Shown: piece after piece, positions 43,854 to 52,219 of the stretch
How the letters are laid out: each line of letters begins with the position of its first letter
How positions within the stretch are numbered: position 1 is the stretch's first letter
Assembly (NCBI RefSeq): GCF_004768465.1
Contig: NZ_SRMF01000015.1
Span: 1 to 54,999 of the forward strand
Source of the DNA: Natronospirillum operosum
Lineage (GTDB): Bacteria > Pseudomonadota > Gammaproteobacteria > Pseudomonadales > Natronospirillaceae
Direction: 5' to 3'
DNA: 54,999 nt
Translations under genes and position numbers: made by a program
The notes under the pieces: generated by a model
Told to the model about the DNA's origin: nothing
Seen by the model: the letters and a program-made list of their open reading frames with translations, nothing else
The model's database searches: none

Positions 43854-45152
43854 TCAGTTGGCGCGCTCGAAACGGCGCAACTGCTCATTGCCGCGACGAA
43901 CTGCACGGTCCAGTGCCTCTTCTGCCGTGGCATTGCCGTTCCACACGGACTCCAGCGACTCGTCGATAATGCCGCGAATCTGCGGGAAATTGCCGAGACG
44001 GATGCCGCGCGAGTTGTCGGTGGGCTCTACTGCAGTCATCTGACGAACAGAGGTGTCGGTGCCGGGGTTCTCGTCATAGAAGCCGCTGTCCTCGGTAACC
44101 GCGATGGAAGCGTGCGTGACCGGCAGATAACCGGTATCCATATGCCACTGAGCCTGTACTTCGGGCTCGGTCAGATAGTCGAAGAACGCCGCTACGGCTT
44201 CATAGGTGGCATCGTCATGTCCGCGCAGCACCCACAGAGTGGCGCCGCCGATGATGGTGTTCTGGGGGGTATCGATCATGTCGTCCCAGTACGGCAGTTC
44301 ACTGACACCGAAATCGAAATCGGCGTTGGCGTTGATCCCCGCATAGCCGGCCGAAGACTCGGTGTACATCGCGCATTCCTGGCTATAGAACTTGGAGGAG
44401 CCTTCATTGGTGCGGCCGCTGTAGCTGAATATGCCGCTCTGCTGCCATTCGCCCATCTTCTCGACATGACGAATCTGCAGTTCATCATTGAACACCAGCT
44501 CGGTATCCAGGCCGCCGAAGCCATTGGCCTGCGTCGCAAACGGCACATCGTGACGAGCCGACAGGTTTTCCAGATGCACCCAGGACTGCCAGGCGGTGGT
44601 AAAACCACAGTCATAGCCGGCGTCCATCAATGTCTCCGCGAACTCCTCCATTTCGTTCCAGGTACGCGGGCCACGATCCGGCAGGCCGGCGGCCTCGAAA
44701 GCCTCGCGGTTGTAGTACAGCACCGGGGTGGAACTGTTGAACGGGAAGGACAGCATGTTGTCGTTCGGGTCCGCATAGTAGCCGGTCACACTGGCCAGGT
44801 AATCAGACTGGTCAAAGCCGCTGCTGAATTCGTCCATCAACTGATACATGGGATACACGGCGCCTTCAGCCGACATCATGGTGGCGGTGCCTACTTCGTA
44901 AACCTGCACGATGGCGGGCTGCTCATTGGCACGGAAAGCCGCAATGGCGCCGGTCATGGTTTCGTTGTAGTTACCGCGGTAACTGGCGTTGATATGGTAG
45001 TCGTCCTGAGAGGCATTGAAGCCGTCGACGACGCCTTCGGTCAGATCACCGAGGGTGCCGCCCATGGCGTGCCAGAACTGGATTTGGGTCTGGGCAATGA
45101 CCGAGGTGCTGAGCAGGCTGGCTGCTGCAGCCACAGCAAGTGATTTTTTCAT
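43854..45152 (-). CDS. ugpB: Glycerol-3-phosphate-binding periplasmic protein
   Basis: A 432-aa precursor with a signal peptide ending in V-I-A near residue 20. The mature protein parallels E. coli UgpB: IQFWHAMGG, YRGNYNETMTGAIAAFR, VQVYEVGTATMM, FNSSTPVLYYN, a conserved IIGGATLWV, and QIRGIIDESLESVWNG. Residues known to contact the phosphate and glycerol (the WHxM and SSAG regions) are present. It feeds the UgpAE permease with glycerol-3-phosphate or glycerophosphodiesters. AAGGGAAA precedes the ATG at 45152. Confidence 0.96.
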   Translation of the reverse strand: MKKSLAVAAAASLLSTSVIAQTQIQFWHAMGGTLGDLTEGVVDGFNASQDDYHINASYRGNYNETMTGAIAAFRANEQPAIVQVYEVGTATMMSAEGAVYPMYQLMDEFSSGFDQSDYLASVTGYYADPNDNMLSFPFNSSTPVLYYNREAFEAAGLPDRGPRTWNEMEEFAETLMDAGYDCGFTTAWQSWVHLENLSARHDVPFATQANGFGGLDTELVFNDELQIRHVEKMGEWQQSGIFSYSGRTNEGSSKFYSQECAMYTESSAGYAGINANADFDFGVSELPYWDDMIDTPQNTIIGGATLWVLRGHDDATYEAVAAFFDYLTEPEVQAQWHMDTGYLPVTHASIAVTEDSGFYDENPGTDTSVRQMTAVEPTDNSRGIRLGNFPQIRGIIDESLESVWNGNATAEEALDRAVRRGNEQLRRFERAN

Positions 45153-45176
45153 TTTGCTTTCCCTTCTGTTGTTATT

Positions 45177-45230
45177 GTTCGCTTGTTTCAAACGAACCTG
45201 AAAATTACCATCGATTGAAACCTCCCTCAA
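45177..45230 (-). promoter_or_regulatory. ugp promoter with start-site dyad
   Basis: On the minus strand TTGAGG (45225-45230), a 17-base spacer and TAATTT (45202-45207) form a sigma-70 promoter. Just downstream, covering the predicted start, is the dyad GTTCG-N11-CGAAC (45177-45197). TTCG and CGAA half sites are used by GlpR of E. coli, although there the spacing is shorter. This is the likely operator for the DeoR-type protein of the operon. No Pho box was seen. Confidence 0.6.
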
Positions 45231-45370
45231 GCTCCCGCAGTCAAATTAATCTCGCCGCATGGCCTGAAGCGTTGATACAACGGCAACTGCAATTGACACC
45301 TGTAAAGCCTGGTTGTCTGTCGCGTCCGGCACACCCTTTTGCAAGTCATTGAAATATATACCAAATGCAG

Positions 45371-45387
45371 TTGGCACTGCCTTTGCT
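45371..45387 (+). promoter_or_regulatory. Consensus sigma-54 promoter
   Basis: TTGGCAC-N5-TTGCT is a full match to the sigma-54 consensus, with 10 bases between GG and GC. The predicted start is near 45398, 37 bases before the ATG of the haem-domain gene. A partial dyad (TTGACACC at 45293, GGTTGTC at 45311), about 94 bases upstream, is a weak candidate enhancer. Confidence 0.82.
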
Positions 45388-45434
45388 GTTATGGAATCGA
45401 CTCAACTCGCATCCCGCATACAAGGAGGCCAGAC

Positions 45435-46793
45435 ATGGTCGATTTCGTTCGCGCAAGATCTCAGAAAACCGTTCTCGTCAGTGCAACTGCACTGTGCACT
45501 CTGATCGCCGGAGCAGCGGTCGCCTACGACCCTTCCGAGCCTGTCGTGGATATGGACCGCAACATCTGGATTCCCGCCGAGGACGATCGAGAGGCCGTCT
45601 TGCGGGTCGGCGCTGTCTACAACGACGAGGAGTTTCAGATTCGGTATGAATTCGAGACCGATGACCCCAGTTGGTACCATCAGTACCTGGTCTACGAGGA
45701 GGGTGAATGGGTGCGCTATGGTGGCGCCCAGGCAGGCCCTGAACCGGACGGTTTGTATGAAGACCGAATCTCGATGATGCTGGATGACAACAGCGTTGAG
45801 GGCTTTGCCGCCTATGGCGGTTTCATCACCTCCCACGAGGGGATGCGCAGCCTGACCAGTGCTGTTGACTCGGACGAAGTTTCGGCACACCCCCATCTTG
45901 GGCAAACGCTAGGACGTTCGGACGTGCGCAAGTTCATTCCCCAGTCGCGTGAAGGCGAGGGCGCCGAGGTCAGTTGGGATGGCGTCCACGACGAGGAGGC
46001 TCTGGAACAGCTGCGCGCGGACGGGGTATTTCTTGATCTCTGGCAATGGCGGGCCCACCGCAGTAATCCGGTCGGTCTGGCCGACAACGGCTATGTCCTC
46101 GAGTATCGTCACAGTTCATCCGGCAGCAGCATGTTCTCCAACAACTGGGACGATGACACCGAGCAGCCGCTGTGGATGTTCGACCCGGATGCAACAGGCA
46201 TCGCAGCGATCGAAGCCGAAGGCATCTTCGCGCGGGAATACGGCCAGGACGACTATTACTATCTGGCGGAAGATTTCGCCGTACCCTTCGATCCTGATCA
46301 CGACTGGCAGGACGGCGACACCCTGCCCTTCCGCTTTCTCAGCGCCGGAGAAGGCAGCCGGGCCGCCATCGCCGCCGACGGGCGCTGGGAGGACGGCGTG
46401 TGGCGGGTTCGCCTGACCCGCACACTGGAAGCGCCCGATCCGATGGACAGCAAGACCCTGGAAGATGACGGTGTTTACCCGGTCGCCTTTGCCGTTCATG
46501 AAGGCCAGGTCGGCGCGCGCTGGCACCTGGTGTCCATGCCTTCCTCGCTTGGGCTGGGCAATGACGAGGCCGACATTGTTGCGGTGCGCACCGAGGGCGA
46601 CCTTGATGCTGCAGAGGTTGAATGGACTGATGTGCCGGTCATGTACCCATCCCAGATGGTCTGGCAGTTCCTCAACTCGGAGCATCCGGGCGCTGCACAG
46701 GTGCGGCAGGGCGTGGATGTGGAGACTGAGCACAGCTTCCGGGATCTGGTCGAGCGCCTGCCAGAATGGGAACTGCGTACCATCGTCGAGTAG
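45435..46793 (+). CDS. Ethylbenzene-dehydrogenase-related haem-binding protein
   Basis: A 452-aa secreted protein with a signal peptide cleaved after A-V-A near residue 29. The mature part resembles the EB_dh domain (PF09459), the haem b-binding gamma subunit of complex-iron-sulfur-molybdoenzymes, with VLRVGAVYNDEEFQIRYEF near the start and EDGVWRVRLTRTL near the end. No molybdenum or iron-sulfur subunit gene is adjacent, so the protein is an orphan and may be a periplasmic haem or electron carrier. ATG at 45435 has AAGGAGG seven bases upstream. It is transcribed from a sigma-54 promoter and ends at a terminator. Confidence 0.8.
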   Translation: MVDFVRARSQKTVLVSATALCTLIAGAAVAYDPSEPVVDMDRNIWIPAEDDREAVLRVGAVYNDEEFQIRYEFETDDPSWYHQYLVYEEGEWVRYGGAQAGPEPDGLYEDRISMMLDDNSVEGFAAYGGFITSHEGMRSLTSAVDSDEVSAHPHLGQTLGRSDVRKFIPQSREGEGAEVSWDGVHDEEALEQLRADGVFLDLWQWRAHRSNPVGLADNGYVLEYRHSSSGSSMFSNNWDDDTEQPLWMFDPDATGIAAIEAEGIFAREYGQDDYYYLAEDFAVPFDPDHDWQDGDTLPFRFLSAGEGSRAAIAADGRWEDGVWRVRLTRTLEAPDPMDSKTLEDDGVYPVAFAVHEGQVGARWHLVSMPSSLGLGNDEADIVAVRTEGDLDAAEVEWTDVPVMYPSQMVWQFLNSEHPGAAQVRQGVDVETEHSFRDLVERLPEWELRTIVE

Positions 46794-46796
46794 AAG

Positions 46797-46845
46797 TGAC
46801 GCGGCTCCCGGCCAGAACAAGGCGGCCGGAAGCCGCGTCAGTTTT
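46797..46845 (+). terminator. Rho-independent terminator
   Basis: A long stem (TGACGCGGCT-CCCGGCC paired with GGCCGG-AAGCCGCGTCA) with a 10-base loop is followed by GTTTT. It ends the haem-domain transcript, three bases after its stop. Confidence 0.85.
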
Positions 46846-46883
46846 CCTGCACCAGGACCACGCATCAGGAGCGTACAAACATA

Positions 46884-47411
46884 ATGAAAAGACCAGTAAT
46901 GCTTGTGGCAACGGTTTTGATCTCCCATCCCTTGCTTGGGCATGACCAAACGCATGAACACGAACATCAAGGCAGCGAAGATCAGCAATCACAGGCCATC
47001 GCAAGCCTGTCCACACAGGACATCGCACAATTGCGTGCCGGGGCCGGCTGGGATCTGGCGTTGCCAGCCGAGCTCAATGGCGTACCCGGGCCGGCTCACC
47101 TGCTGGAGCTAGAACAGGAAATCGAGCTGGACGCCAGACAGGCCGGGCAGATCCGTGGCCTTGAAGACGCCATGCGAACCGCCGCAATTGAAGAAGGCGA
47201 ACGCTTTATCGAGTTGGAAGCCGAACTCAACAGGCGCTTTCGTGAGCGCGCCATCGATAAGGAGATTTTGCAGGATCTGTTGGGTGAGATAGCCGAAAGC
47301 CGGGCCAGGTTGCGCCATGTCCATCTCGCAACGCATCTCGATACACTTGAAATACTGCACGAGGAACAGATCGACCGCTACAACACACTCAGGGAACAGC
47401 AACGGAACTGA
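46884..47411 (+). CDS. Spy/CpxP-like periplasmic helical protein
   Basis: A 175-aa protein with a short hydrophobic N-terminus (about residues 5-18) and a His-rich early segment (HDQTHEHEHQ). The rest is long amphipathic helices with regularly spaced Leu and Glu (AGQIRGLEDAMR, LETAELNRRF-like, LHEEQIDRYNTLR), as in the heavy-metal resistance / Spy / CnrX-like group. Such proteins act as periplasmic chaperones or metal sensors. An AGGAG site lies 15 bases upstream. Its stop is directly adjacent to the stop of the convergent regulator gene. Confidence 0.7.
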   Translation: MKRPVMLVATVLISHPLLGHDQTHEHEHQGSEDQQSQAIASLSTQDIAQLRAGAGWDLALPAELNGVPGPAHLLELEQEIELDARQAGQIRGLEDAMRTAAIEEGERFIELEAELNRRFRERAIDKEILQDLLGEIAESRARLRHVHLATHLDTLEILHEEQIDRYNTLREQQRN

Positions 47412-48788
47412 TCAGGAGGGCCGACCGTTGCGTGGATGAATGCCGGTGCGAACCAGGCGCGCATGCAGGGCTTGCCGCGACAGCCCTGCCAGCCGCGCTG
47501 CCTGCGACACATTGTGACCGGCACGATCCATCAGTTGGCGCAGATAGGCCTGCTCGAAGTGATCCTGCGCCTGCCGCGCATCCAGTGGCAGTTGAAGCTC
47601 CTGCAGCGCCATGGTGCCTGCGTTCTGCTCCCCGGCAGTGAACGCACCGAAACCGATGGGACCATCTAGCCGCGTAGCCACGATGCGCTCGATCGTATGA
47701 CGCAACTCGCGCACATTGCCCGGCCAGGGGGCAGCTTGCATGTACTGAACCGCGTCATCGGTAAAGGGGCCAATATTGCGTTCATCACGAGCATTGAATT
47801 CGGCCAGAAAGCGCTCGGCAAGCGGCACGATTGCATCGCGACGTTCCCGCAGCGGCGGCACATGCAGTTCCACCGCGCGCAGCCGGTAGAACAGATCGGC
47901 CCGAAACCGGCCCTCTTTGACGGCTTCATGCAGATTGCGATGCGTGGCGGCAATCACGCGGAAGTCGCAGGGGCGCGGCTGGCTCGCGCCCAGCCGCAGC
48001 ACCGCCCTTTCTTCCAGCACCCGCAGCAGTGTCATCTGCAGACGCGGTGACATCTCACCCAGTTCGTCCAGAAAGAGTGTGCCCTGGTGAGCCGCCTCCA
48101 CGAGCCCGGGGTTGGCTTGGCTGGCGCCGGTAAAGGCGCCGCGCTCATAGCCGAACAGAAGCCCTTCCAGAAGATTCTCCGGGATGGCCCCACAGTCAAC
48201 CGCGATAAAGGGCCCCTTGCTGCGTCGACTGGCATGGTGAATGTGCTGGGCAATCACCCCCTTGCCGGTGCCGGTTTCACCGCTGACAAGAACGCCTGCA
48301 TCGCTGGCAGCCACCAGGTCGGCCTGCTCCATCAGATGGCGCATGGCCTTCGACACCACAAGAGGCCGCCTGTCACGGTCGCCCCCGGGCTCTCCGACCT
48401 GGCGGCTGTGTTGGCGCGCACTTTCGAACGACAAGGCACGATCTATGGCCGCTTCAAGTACGGACAGGCTCTCGAAAGGCTTGGTCAGATAGTCCTGCGC
48501 GCCTTCACGCATGGCCGTCACCGCGTCCGCAATGTCAGAGTAACCGGTAATCAGTAGCGCGGCTTGCCTGGGGCGCCTCGCCCGGATTTCACGCAGCAGG
48601 TCGATGCCTTGCGCATCGGGCAGGCGCTGATCAAGCACCAGCAGATCGAAATCCTGATTCCGGAGCCGGGATCGCGCATCACCGCCAGTCTGCGCCCAGA
48701 CCAACTGGCTGTCACGATCCTCGAAAAGACCCTGAAACAAGGCGCCGGTATGAGGATCGTCCTCCACCAGCAGCACTGACTGCTGCAT
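47412..48788 (-). CDS. Sigma-54 dependent response regulator, DctD/NtrC type
   Basis: A 458-aa activator. The receiver has Asp53 (LVLDQRLPD) and the ITGYSD switch region. The AAA+ domain has Walker A GETGTGKG, the contact loop GAFTGA and Walker B GTLFLDELGEM. The C-terminal Fis-type HTH is GHNVSQAARLAGLSRQALHARL. The nearest sigma-54 promoter is the consensus at 45371, in front of the haem-domain gene, which is the obvious local target. The gene abuts the sensor kinase gene (stop at 48789) and is the last of a four-gene operon. Confidence 0.92.
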   Translation of the reverse strand: MQQSVLLVEDDPHTGALFQGLFEDRDSQLVWAQTGGDARSRLRNQDFDLLVLDQRLPDAQGIDLLREIRARRPRQAALLITGYSDIADAVTAMREGAQDYLTKPFESLSVLEAAIDRALSFESARQHSRQVGEPGGDRDRRPLVVSKAMRHLMEQADLVAASDAGVLVSGETGTGKGVIAQHIHHASRRSKGPFIAVDCGAIPENLLEGLLFGYERGAFTGASQANPGLVEAAHQGTLFLDELGEMSPRLQMTLLRVLEERAVLRLGASQPRPCDFRVIAATHRNLHEAVKEGRFRADLFYRLRAVELHVPPLRERRDAIVPLAERFLAEFNARDERNIGPFTDDAVQYMQAAPWPGNVRELRHTIERIVATRLDGPIGFGAFTAGEQNAGTMALQELQLPLDARQAQDHFEQAYLRQLMDRAGHNVSQAARLAGLSRQALHARLVRTGIHPRNGRPS

Positions 48789-50213
48789 CTAGTTACCCTC
48801 CCCCGCAGACGCTGGCAGGACCAGCTCAAAGCTGGCCCCGCCGCCGTCGCGATTCTGTGCCCGCAACTGACCATGATGGGCCACGGCCACGTAGCGGGCA
48901 ATAGCCAGGCCAAGCCCCGTGCCTTCGCGCCGCGTCGTCACAAAGGCTTCGAAAACCCGATCTCCCAGATCTCCCGGCAGACCGGGACCGCGGTCTTGGA
49001 CACTCAACCGCCATTGCCCCTCGCCAGCCTCGAGAACGACCTCGATCGGCAACTCAGGAGCGGCCTGCGCCGCGTTGCTGATCAGATTGAAGACCAGGTG
49101 TCGCAGCAGCACGATATCGCCCAGAACGGGCGCCGGATCAGCAGGCAGATTCAGGATGATCTCAGCGCGGTGCGAGCCGGTTTGACGATAGAGGTTCACC
49201 ATTTCAGCCGCTGGCGCGCGCAGATCCAGTGGCACCAGTTCAGTACCCGCCTCTCGCCCCAGATCAAGCACACGCCCGACGAAATCGCGGCAATGATAAC
49301 CCGACGCCTTTATATTGGAGAGCAGTTGCCTTACGCGTTCCGGATCGTCTGCATGGCGCTCTGCCAGTTCGGCAGTATTGATCACCCCGACCAGCGGACT
49401 GTTCAACTGGTGGGCAATCTCACCAACCAGACGGCCCATGCCGGACAGCTTCTCCATCTGGATCAGATGCCGGTGTTCGGCACTGAGACGCACCAGCGCG
49501 TGCTCGATATCGGCTTTCTGGGAATGCACCCGCAGGAAGAGCCACAGCAGGGCGGCATAAAGCAACAGGCCACCAATGCCGGCGGCAAGCCAGATGAGGG
49601 CGCTGCCCCGCGCCAGCGTGCGTTCAAGCGGTGCCGCATTGCGATAAACGCCGGCCGCACCCGAATCAAGCGGAACGTAGAACTCGATGGTCTCGATAGC
49701 GTCAATGGGGGTTTCTGCATGCGACGAACGTGCGAACGGCTCGGCCACATGCATGACATCACCATCGATACTGCGCGCAAGGACCTGATCATCCCCGTGA
49801 CTTTGCCCCATCAGATCCGCCCTGCTGGACCAGACGACTTCGCGACTCTGGTCAAACACATTGATCCGAACCACTTCCGAGAGCGCCAGAACATCCTCCA
49901 TGCGCCGACCCACCTCGGCGCGGGCTGCGTCATCCGGTGAGGCGAGCAGAGAGGCGATGTCCTGTCCGGCGCGGCTTTGCACAAACTCGCGTATCAGGGT
50001 GCCCTCGCGTTCAATGATCGCGCTGCGATAATAGCTGGTGGCGGCCCAGGCCATCACACTGATGCCCAATGCCACCAGGACCAGCGCAATGCTCGTAAAG
50101 GCGAGCGCCGGGGTGGCCAACCTGCCGATCACGGTGGTATCCGCGCCGAACAGATTGAGGAATCTTCTGGTGGCCCTCCCGGCACCCGAGGCTTTCACCG
50201 TTCCGGATGTCAT
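48789..50213 (-). CDS. Sensor histidine kinase, NtrB/DctB-like
   Basis: A 474-aa inner-membrane kinase with membrane helices at about 36-60 and 205-227. They enclose a periplasmic domain of about 145 residues rich in Asp, Ser and His. The H box is GRLVGEIAHQLNSPLVGV (His268). The ATPase has NLISNAAQAAP, DRGPGLPGDL and GTGLGLAI. There is no HAMP or PAS motif that I can recognise. It pairs with the downstream NtrC-type regulator. It starts 23 bases after the DsbA-like gene, so the redox enzyme and the sensor are likely cotranscribed. Confidence 0.9.
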   Translation of the reverse strand: MTSGTVKASGAGRATRRFLNLFGADTTVIGRLATPALAFTSIALVLVALGISVMAWAATSYYRSAIIEREGTLIREFVQSRAGQDIASLLASPDDAARAEVGRRMEDVLALSEVVRINVFDQSREVVWSSRADLMGQSHGDDQVLARSIDGDVMHVAEPFARSSHAETPIDAIETIEFYVPLDSGAAGVYRNAAPLERTLARGSALIWLAAGIGGLLLYAALLWLFLRVHSQKADIEHALVRLSAEHRHLIQMEKLSGMGRLVGEIAHQLNSPLVGVINTAELAERHADDPERVRQLLSNIKASGYHCRDFVGRVLDLGREAGTELVPLDLRAPAAEMVNLYRQTGSHRAEIILNLPADPAPVLGDIVLLRHLVFNLISNAAQAAPELPIEVVLEAGEGQWRLSVQDRGPGLPGDLGDRVFEAFVTTRREGTGLGLAIARYVAVAHHGQLRAQNRDGGGASFELVLPASAGEGN

Positions 50214-50236
50214 CAGGAAAGCCTACCCCGCAACGC

Positions 50237-50872
50237 TCACCCATTACAACTGGGCGTGTTGACGAGCAAATCACTCAGGGCTGAATCCTCCTGGATAACT
50301 GAGTGCACCTCGCCGTTGCCAAGCGCCATGCTGGGCACGCTGTTGATTCCTCGCGCTGACGCACGGCGGGTATCAGCGCGCACAGCGCTGCCGAACCTGT
50401 CGCTTGCCAGCATGGCCTCCACGGAGGTTCGATCCATGCCTGCCTCACCGGCGATGGCGGTCAGTTCCTGATGGTCAGCGATATTGCGGCCTTCCGTGTG
50501 ATAGGCACGGTAGATACGCTCGTGCAGCGCCTCCGCCAGGCCCATCTCCATCGCCAGATGGCTGACTCTGTGCGCGTCAAAGGTGTTGACCAGTTGGGCC
50601 CGTTCCAGATCCAGCAGCAGGCCCTCCTCGCGACCCGCCGAGACGATGCGCGCGATCCGTGCCTCTGCTTCTGCTGCGCTCGGGTACCAGCCGCGCATGG
50701 CTTCAGCAGCGGTCTGCGCAGGCACTGCACTGGCTTCCGGATCAAGCTGGTAACTGCGCCATATGATCTTTGGAAGATGCCCTGCCGGAAGGCCCGCACG
50801 CACTCTTTCCAGGCGCCGATGCCCGATGTAGCACCAGGGGCAGACGAAGTCGACATAGACCTCGACACTCAC
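50237..50872 (-). CDS. DsbA family oxidoreductase, FrnE type
   Basis: A 211-aa thioredoxin-fold protein with active site C11-P-W-C14 (YVDFVCPWCYIGH). The long helical insertion and the cis-Pro loop GINSVPSMAL, in the usual G-V/I-x-x-V-P form, mark the FrnE / 2-hydroxychromene isomerase-like group. There is no signal peptide, so it acts in the cytoplasm, probably in oxidative or electrophile stress. It overlaps the ABM gene by 4 bp and precedes the sensor kinase. Confidence 0.9.
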   Translation of the reverse strand: MSVEVYVDFVCPWCYIGHRRLERVRAGLPAGHLPKIIWRSYQLDPEASAVPAQTAAEAMRGWYPSAAEAEARIARIVSAGREEGLLLDLERAQLVNTFDAHRVSHLAMEMGLAEALHERIYRAYHTEGRNIADHQELTAIAGEAGMDRTSVEAMLASDRFGSAVRADTRRASARGINSVPSMALGNGEVHSVIQEDSALSDLLVNTPSCNG

Positions 50873-51210
50873 AGTTGCGGCTCCGCAGGCAGCACCGCGC
50901 AGACCGAACGGAAGGTCTGCCGCGAACCCTGGGTGGAGAGCTTCTGAAAGACCGCCTCCAAAGCAGCAATACGGCCTTCACCGTCAGACTCTTTCTCGAA
51001 CGCATGGAAAGCCTCTTCGGTTTCCCATTCGACGATGGCCCTGACCACCTTGCCGTCGGTGCTGGCGAGAAAACGGGCCGAAACAAACCCCGAATAGGGT
51101 GCAACCCAGTCTCTCTGGATCTGGGCGAAGGCCTCTGCAATGTCCTGTTGGGACTGCGCGGACAGCGCCGTGTAATCGATGATGGAATAGAATGCCGCCG
51201 GTGATGTCAT
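50869..51210 (-). CDS. Antibiotic biosynthesis monooxygenase (ABM) domain protein
   Basis: A 113-aa dimeric ferredoxin-like fold protein with the pattern beta-alpha-beta-beta-alpha-beta: SIIDYTAL, a helix, GFVSARFLASTDGKVVRAIVEWETEEAFHAF. The W-E-T-E-E-A-F-H motif is typical of ABM/quinol monooxygenase-like small proteins. They oxidise quinols or degrade haem or act as simple stress proteins; the substrate here is unknown. It is first in the operon with DsbA, kinase and regulator, and divergent from the HxlR gene with a 115-base gap. Confidence 0.82.
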   Translation of the reverse strand: MTSPAAFYSIIDYTALSAQSQQDIAEAFAQIQRDWVAPYSGFVSARFLASTDGKVVRAIVEWETEEAFHAFEKESDGEGRIAALEAVFQKLSTQGSRQTFRSVCAVLPAEPQL

Positions 51211-51325
51211 CCAGATTTTTCCTCTGATCAGTCAAATGATGGCTTGAGCATGCGTTTTGGTTATGGGCATACTATTCGAAAGCCGATTGGCACGACAAGA
51301 ACGCACTTTGAGGTAAGGAACTGGT

Positions 51326-51730
51326 ATGGCCACTGTGAAGCAGACCGATAGCGATAGTGAACAGGGGCCACTCAAGGCCGGCTGTCTCTGGCGGGATGTC
51401 TTTAATCATGTAACCAGTCGCTGGGGTTTCCTGATACTCATCGCGCTCGCAGACGGTCCGTTACGGTTCTATGTACTGCGCAACAGTGTAGAGGGGATCA
51501 GCGAGAAGATGCTGTCTCAGACCCTGAAACTGCTGATGCGCGACGGGCTGGTCAGCAGGCATGTAGAAGAGACCATACCACCGCGGGTGACCTACGCGCT
51601 TACAGACATGGGCCATGCAATAACGACGCATCTCAATGGCGTATCCAATTGGATCGGCGACCATGTCGACGCCATTGCTCAGGCCCAGAAACAGTTTGAT
51701 CTGGAGCGGGAAGACAGTACCCGAACATGA
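51326..51730 (+). CDS. HxlR family transcriptional regulator
   Basis: A 134-aa winged-helix protein. The family start GCLWRDVFNHVTSRWGFLILIAL is followed by EGISEKMLSQTLKLLMRDGLVSRHV and the wing PPRVTYALTDMGHAI. HxlR members respond to aldehydes, quinones or reactive species and repress neighbouring oxidoreductases. Its divergent placement from the ABM-DsbA operon suggests it controls that operon. GAGGTAAGGA lies upstream of the ATG at 51326. The Cys in GCL is the position used as a redox sensor in some homologues. Confidence 0.9.
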   Translation: MATVKQTDSDSEQGPLKAGCLWRDVFNHVTSRWGFLILIALADGPLRFYVLRNSVEGISEKMLSQTLKLLMRDGLVSRHVEETIPPRVTYALTDMGHAITTHLNGVSNWIGDHVDAIAQAQKQFDLEREDSTRT

Positions 51731-51862
51731 GCAGACCTGCGGGTCCGCCCTGGTGCGGCGGCTGCAACCTGGCGGGATCATCCATCACAACGCAACATAC
51801 TGACAGAGTTTGTCAGCAAGCTTGTGCGATGCTTTTCCTGTCCAACAAACAGGAGGCAAATC

Positions 51863-52219
51863 ATGAGCACTGTCCCTTTCAACATGGTGACCTGGTACCA
51901 GATTCCGGCTGACAACAGCGACCGCGCCTGGCAATTCTACGGCAAGGTGTTCGGCTGGTCACAGGAAGCCGCCTATGCGGACCGCAAGGCATTGGGCGCT
52001 ATCAACGGGGAAATAGCAGAGCGCGAGGCGGATCTGCAGAGCCCAAGGCTGGTGGTCCGCGTGGCAGACATCGAAGCGGTACTTGCAGCAGTCAAGGACG
52101 CCGGCGGAGAAGTCATCGCGGCGCCGGTCGTGATCGAGGAAATCGATATGGCCTTTGCGACCTTCAGGGATACCGAAGGCAATGTGCTGAACCTAGTGTC
52201 CCTTAACAGAAGTTCGTAG
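51863..52219 (+). CDS. Glyoxalase/VOC family protein with element-derived C-terminus
   Basis: A 118-aa glyoxalase-fold protein (VTWYQIPADNSDRAWQFYGKVFGW at the start, DTEGNVLNL at the end), with AGGAGG upstream of the ATG. The last six residues (S-L-N-R-S-S) and the stop come from the left terminal repeat of a miniature element inserted at codon 111-112. Joining the sequence across the element at its CTAG duplication restores the frame to end N-L-V-A-D-A-stop, 115 residues, so the insertion lengthened the protein by three residues and probably left it functional. Confidence 0.85.
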   Translation: MSTVPFNMVTWYQIPADNSDRAWQFYGKVFGWSQEAAYADRKALGAINGEIAEREADLQSPRLVVRVADIEAVLAAVKDAGGEVIAAPVVIEEIDMAFATFRDTEGNVLNLVSLNRSS

